From positions 39,431,660 to 39,495,659 of the forward strand of contig NC_134999.1 in NCBI RefSeq assembly GCF_051020985.1: DNA of 64,000 nt. The letters run 5' to 3'. Origin of the DNA: Nomia melanderi. Taxonomy: Eukaryota > Arthropoda > Insecta > Hymenoptera > Halictidae. Positions 58,892-64,000 of the stretch are shown here, piece by piece; within the stretch, counting starts at the first letter, position 1, and the number at the start of each line of letters is the position of its first letter. The position numbers and the translations under genes are program-made. The notes beneath the pieces are model-generated. The model was not told where the DNA came from and searched no databases. It saw only the letters and a program-made list of their open reading frames with translations.

Positions 58892-61800
58892 ATAATTATA
58901 TGATGATAATAATAATGATGATGGTGATGATGATGACGACGACGATGGTGGTGATGATGATGACAACAGTGACGACAGTGACCATGATGACGATGACAAT
59001 GACGATGACAACAACGACAACGATAATGATGATATAAAAAAACATTTAAAAATTGCACTGATTATAGTAACTTCAATGACCACTGCCCCATCGGTTTCAA
59101 TATCTGCTCCTCCACCGACACCCGCGTCGACATCCACGTCTATGGCAACAGCAATGCCTACAATTACTCATTCTCAGACGGAAAATGTATGGAAAACGTT
59201 CAGGTTGCTTTTTTTAATAGAATGCAAGTTAACTACCATATTAAAAGCACACTATTCTTTTCTTAGTATAAATACACTCGATCCGGACGCAGAACAAAGG
59301 TTCTTCAAGCGCAACAACCTGACATAATAGAGGAAGTACGTTACTCGTAAATATTAACTTCTTTAATGTTTTTTGCTTTCACTTATTTTCTGACTCTGAT
59401 TATGTATAGCCTGTATTAGTTACTCGCGGCAGACAAAAAGTTGGATGTCCCACGCACGTTGTTACACCAAGTAAGTTGTTTTACTGTCAAAAAATGTGTA
59501 TTACATGTGTACGGAATAACGCCAGATACTAACAGCGTGTGTAAATGCGAAAATTTCGTTTCATTTTCAGCCACTACCAGTCCACAGGGTGTTACAAATC
59601 TCCGAATAAAAACTGTAAGCAAACAACAAATTACTCCAGTTACAGCATCAACCGTGGCCACCATAAGTGCAAATACAGGGACGACAGCGAGATTGTCCAT
59701 GACGAAACCGACTGAACATACGAGCATTGGTGGAATATCAGTTGGCAATAAAAATGCAGGTTAGAGATGAAATTCGTTCAAAGTTTAAACTGTTGTGTTC
59801 TTATTCAATTAAACAACCGACTGATTAACATTAACGTAAATATGCAATTTTTCTGGCTCGAGATCCCCTTGGTTTCATGAAATTTGACGCAACAACGAGA
59901 ACGAATTGGGTCAGTTATTTGATTTCAGCAATTCAATTTTGATTTAGCTTGTGAACAAATCGATGAATCAAAGAAGAATCTTCCAGACGGTAGGGAAGTA
60001 ACTTTCAACAAAATGAATGGAGGTAGAACGTTTCCTTCGTTGGTTGTCGTAGCCAGACCTAATCTTTGCACAAAGGATATTACAGCACAGATAGCTCAAA
60101 AAGAAAGGTCGGAGTTAGGTATTTATCTAAATCCAGAAATAACCACCGATCGTTATATCGTTGTTATTGTGGTTATTATGTTATACAAACAAGCTGATAC
60201 ATGTACATTTCAGATAACAAAGTCAAGAGTGTACTCATGTTTTCTGCCACAAAGTTTGCTGAATGGCTGATCCAACAAGGTTTGGTAAAATCGGAGCAAT
60301 ACTGTGCTCAGCATAGCAGTAGTTATCAAAAAACCAAGTTGAAATTAGGAATGTACAGCGATCAAGGTACATTTCCGTACTCGGGAGGATACGTATGGAT
60401 CTCGAGTTGCTGTCCCGATCGTTACGTATCGGTTTTCTCTGGTTCGATTTTTCAAGGTGCACCGTACACACCTACGGTTCTTTTGAAGCTAATTTATCAC
60501 TGGGCCTGTCAAACGAACGTTCAAAATGTTGTTTCATGGGTTAAAGTGACCAATGTGTATGTAAAAAATTTCTACACGCATCTGCGTAGCATTTGTACAG
60601 CTGCAGTGTGGGATAAAACTCGTAAGATGGGGGGCAAATGTTCGGTGATACAGGTCGGTGTGATCAGTTTGGGTACAACGTCGCAAGATGGAAACTTGCG
60701 CCAAGTTAAAGTCGAAGTACTTGGCGTCTTGGATTACGCTACCCTGGATTTAAGATTGCGGGCTTGCGATCCTGTACAAGATGGCGATAGATCGTATAAA
60801 AGACGGTTTAATAATATTTTACATCCATTGAAAGAGTGGGTGCACACAGACTCTAAGATCATGACCGATTTCACCGTTGACAAAAGTACACTCGAAGAAA
60901 TGGGTTTCAATTACGTGACGCAGTCCGCATTTTCCGAACAAGGTCCTCTAAATATTCTGAGTAATTATCATATTATGGAGTATTTGAGGAAAATTGTTCC
61001 AAGGATGTTTCAAAATACCCTCAGTTTGCTTAGCAGACAAATGATACAACAATTCTTGGACGAGTTGGTATGGAGAGAAATGTATGGTTTGACCGCTGCT
61101 CGAGCATTCGACAATATCATCGCGCATATCGCAGAGCAAACAAGGATTGATTGCAACGAAAGTCTGTTGGATCGTTTAGCTAAAATAGCTGCTAATCCCT
61201 TTCAGAATTGGTCCTATTCGAATGCGAATCCACCACCCTTGACGCCTCTCGCGACCATGAACAAGGATGAAATTCCAGCGGGATGCGATATATTGGTACA
61301 GTCGAATACCGTAGCGAGTAACAACGCGAATCAACAGCCACAGTCACAGCAATCGCAGCAGCAACAGTCGGAAACGTTGCCTTCTTTTGGCCAAACGACC
61401 AGGCCCTTACCGAAAAGGGGACGTAAAAGGAACGTTGCGATAGCGATGGCCACCACACCGAGTAGTCCTGAACCAGATGCTAAGAAACCTATGCTCGATC
61501 CGAAAGTGTCTACCAGCAAGGATAAAGAGAAAGAGAAGGAGAAGGAGAAGGAGAAGGAGAAGGAGGGTGGTGGGAAAGGTGATCAGATACAATTACAAGA
61601 ATTTTACTATGCCACCATGGAAGGTGATAAGAGTCTCTTGTTAAAGGAACACAAGTGCTCGTTGTATTTCAAGTGTTTTTTGTGCTCGACGACCATGCGT
61701 ACCAACACAGACGTAATGGAGCACACGATTAGCCACGTTCCACCTCAAGTGCCCGGCCAATCCAATTCACCGGTATGTAGGTACTGTTGTACAGCCTTTT

Positions 61801-62819
61801 CGTCTCAGCATCAAATGGTTACCCATGTAACGGAAGCGCACAGTAACTTTGGTCACTCGGACAGCGACATGGTTGTTTGCGCCATTTGCGAACAGAAATT
61901 TGGGAACGGCGGGCTTTTGGTCAATCACCTGTCATCGATGCATTTCCCCTCGGAAATGCCGTATCAATGCGAGAGCTGTGGTTACCGAACTTCCAGTCAC
62001 AAGGACGCCATCGATCACTTTTATCGCGTTCACGAGAGAGGCGAAGGTTTGCAATGTCCTTATTGTCTAAAAGTGATACAGTTTGTGAGCGAGGGTAGTC
62101 CTACCGTTACCAGCGTTCATGCTTTTCTATTGCACATGCAAAGACACGTGATCAGGAGAGAACAGGGCCGAGGAAACAAGTGTCCCAGATGTTGTCTCTG
62201 GTTCAATCAAAAAAGTTCGTTGAAAGTTCATCAGAGACAATTGCACGACTGTGTTTCCGGCTCCAAAGTTGTTCCATATTCTAGTGGTAGTAATAGTAGT
62301 ATACTGATACCGAAACAACGACTGCAGAACAGACGATTCGAGATCGATAGCCCAGTAACAGAATTACCGCAGGACGAAAAACTCAAGAAATGGGTGACAG
62401 GTCCGATCGTAGTAAACGTTCCAGTCGAACATTTGTCTTGCGAAGAGTGCGAAGAGGATATAGACGAACAGGATCACTTTCCCGGTGAACAGAGATGCCA
62501 ACAATGTCGTTATATAACTTGTTGTTGGCGTGCGTTCAAAGAACACCAACAGCAAATCCATAACGAACGCCCGATGACCAGCCTCGTGGTCCCTTCTCCT
62601 CTCATTAATGTTCCGTTGGACAAACGGATGCAGTGTACATGCGGTTACGCGACCACCGATGGAAATCAGTTGGCTACACACTTGGTCAAATGTAAAAAAG
62701 TATCTGCCTATCCAATCGAAGATCCGGCACCGTCTGGGATGTTGGATAGTTTGGGTTTGGTTCCAAAAGCTGTTTCCGAGGAAACGCTCACTGACGGAAA
62801 ACGGACTAATTTACGTTAA
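58070..62819 (+). CDS. row: Row/POGZ-like zinc-finger protein with transposase-derived domain
   Basis: Ten exons: 58070-58210, 58316-58404, 58493-58550, 58622-58751, 59068-59186, 59267-59335, 59410-59470, 59571-59759, 59948-60118, 60214-62819; 1210 residues, all in phase. The N-terminal third is low-complexity, rich in Ser/Thr/Pro/Asn, with basic AT-hook-like patches (TRSGRRTK, VTRGRQKVG). Residues about 355-650 resemble an ISXO2/IS1595-type (Merlin-like) transposase. A polyglutamine patch, a basic patch (LPKRGRKRNVA) and a KEKEKEKE run follow. From about residue 820 there are eight C2H2-type fingers, including CRYCCTAFSSQHQMVTHVTEAH, CAICEQKFGNGGLLVNHLSSMH and CPRCCLWFNQKSSLKVHQRQLH. The finger spacing is that of POGZ and Drosophila row, nuclear proteins that work with HP1-type chromatin readers. 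The orthology is my inference; a nuclear DNA-binding role is strongly supported. Confidence 0.75.
58781..59035. repeat. (ATA)n and (GAT)n repeats in row-like intron 4
   Basis: An ATA run of about seven units is followed by GAT/GAC trinucleotides that fill most of the 316-bp intron. The longest pure GAT stretch is about 58850-58888. Confidence 0.9.
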
Positions 62820-64000
62820 AGTTAACGTACGATACATTTCGTAAGATAACAAAGTGCTGGAGAACACGTGTTGGCGAAATACAGTTTCAAGATGCGATGA
62901 TCTGTGTTTTTCATTCGATCCATAATCTCTGTAAAAAGAAAAGCATCGTAGGATACGATAACGACTCATTCAAACACATATTTAGTTTTATCGTACGATG
63001 TTCGTTGGAATGCCTCGAGTTATCGAATAAAATGAAATAATAAACGCGTATCTTTCGCATGTTCATCTCCTGTTTTACGAGGGTACAATTGTAACATAAT
63101 ATACCATACTATAATTATACCTGTATTGGTCGATTCGTTTCGCTACTTTCGATTTCTTCTGTCTCTTCCTCCCAATGAATGTACACATTGAAATAGAATC
63201 GCACGAGAGGCGATGCATTCTATTTCTCTGGCACATTGAAACATGCTGAATCTATTTGTCTCGCAACAAGAATTGTTTCATGTGATTCGTTCTGTCTTGT
63301 GTACCCTTCATATTAAAATATTTTTAATCGCTGATTTCTATGTTTATGTGATACAATAAACAGATAAATGAGATTACACGGTACGATGTTCGCTAGGCAA
63401 CGAGAGCATTCGACTTGTTCCCCACCCATACACATCGAAGGCGACAGAAAGCTGGGGGCAGGTGGCAGTGGGTGGGAGAGAGAGTTAGAGAGAAAGGGAT
63501 TAATTTTCTTAACGTTTATTTAGCACGTACGGTTTTTTTTTTTGTACGAATGATAAATGTAGCATACATGTACTTTTATGTGGTCAAGTGTACGAATATA
63601 TTATATAATACTAATTGAGAAAATAAAACTAACAAAATAGTTGTTTAGTTGGAAAAATTCAGGCAAATTTAAAACTATTTGCATTAATACATAATAGTCC
63701 ATCACTCTGTACTTAACATATCTATATTTCTAATAAGCTATTAACTCTTTTTTATTTTCTTTTTTTTTGCATTTTACTTTTTTTCTGTTTTCGCAATGAT
63801 TTCTAATATCGTCTGTTATCAAGTCAACACTAAAGAACATATTTATTAGCAAAAACTCTGCAATGTTAATTGATCGGGGATTACCACAAACGTTCTTTCG
63901 TCGTTATACTCATTGTCTTCAGTATCTTTGCTTACACCTAAATACACTAAACAAAATTTACGCAATAATCAATGTAACGATGTACGTCAGTGTACAGTGA
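62820..64000. other. Row-like 3' UTR and flanking sequence
   Basis: AT-rich, no coding frame recognised. AATAAA at 63026-63031 probably ends the row-like transcript. A GAGAGAG-rich patch lies at 63475-63500 and T-runs near 63530 and 63765. Confidence 0.5.
63026..63031 (+). terminator. AATAAA polyadenylation signal of row-like gene
   Basis: A canonical signal about 200 bp after the stop codon. Confidence 0.55.

Noticed and set aside
58760..59137. Serine/isoleucine-rich frame of 125 residues on the minus strand
   Set aside because: It is translated GAT/ATA repeat inside an intron of the row-like gene.

Overview
The window is eukaryotic nuclear DNA from an insect, most likely a hymenopteran and probably a bee. 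Genes have small exons with GT-AG introns, intergenic spacers are long and rich in microsatellites, and the gene set is arthropod: fused kinase, Dronc caspase, extra-extra (exex/HB9) homeobox, a one-domain astacin, a modular trypsin-like protease and a row/POGZ-like zinc-finger protein. I see no bacterial features, CRISPR array, rRNA or tRNA. Exon models were built by hand from reading frame, splice dinucleotides and phase. Where I give every exon, the summed length is divisible by three.

Layout. 1-5088: no gene recognised, with a 163-bp GT microsatellite. 5089-6359 (+): secreted astacin metalloprotease. 6715-8951 (-): fused/STK36 kinase, C-terminal end unresolved. 10170-11782 (+): Rpn6/PSMD11. 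12824-14633 (+): PSME3/PA28-gamma. 15745-17675 (-): Dronc initiator caspase (CARD plus caspase domain). 21664-31741 (-): exex homeobox gene, three coding exons, with a 39-residue polyglutamine tract. 38591-43910 (-): secreted trypsin-like protease with a long basic N-terminal region and a cysteine-knot module. 45060-45450 (-): small secreted peptide candidate. 47069-47437 (-): orphan 122-residue ORF. 48541-49887 (+): Rab GTPase (RabX1-like). 51218-57057 (+): large secreted protein with five PAN/Apple-like modules and a cysteine/tryptophan-rich C-terminal module. 58070-62819 (+): row/POGZ-like multi-zinc-finger protein that carries a degenerate ISXO2/Merlin-type transposase domain.

How the genes relate. 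Rpn6 (19S lid) and PSME3 (alternative 20S activator) lie in tandem about 1 kb apart, both proteasome regulators. Otherwise the neighbours mix cell-death, Hedgehog-signalling, neural-patterning, extracellular-matrix and chromatin genes, as is usual in insects. The strongest candidate for something under-described is the transposase-derived domain inside the row-like protein. Next are the C-terminal module of the PAN protein and the small secreted peptide gene.
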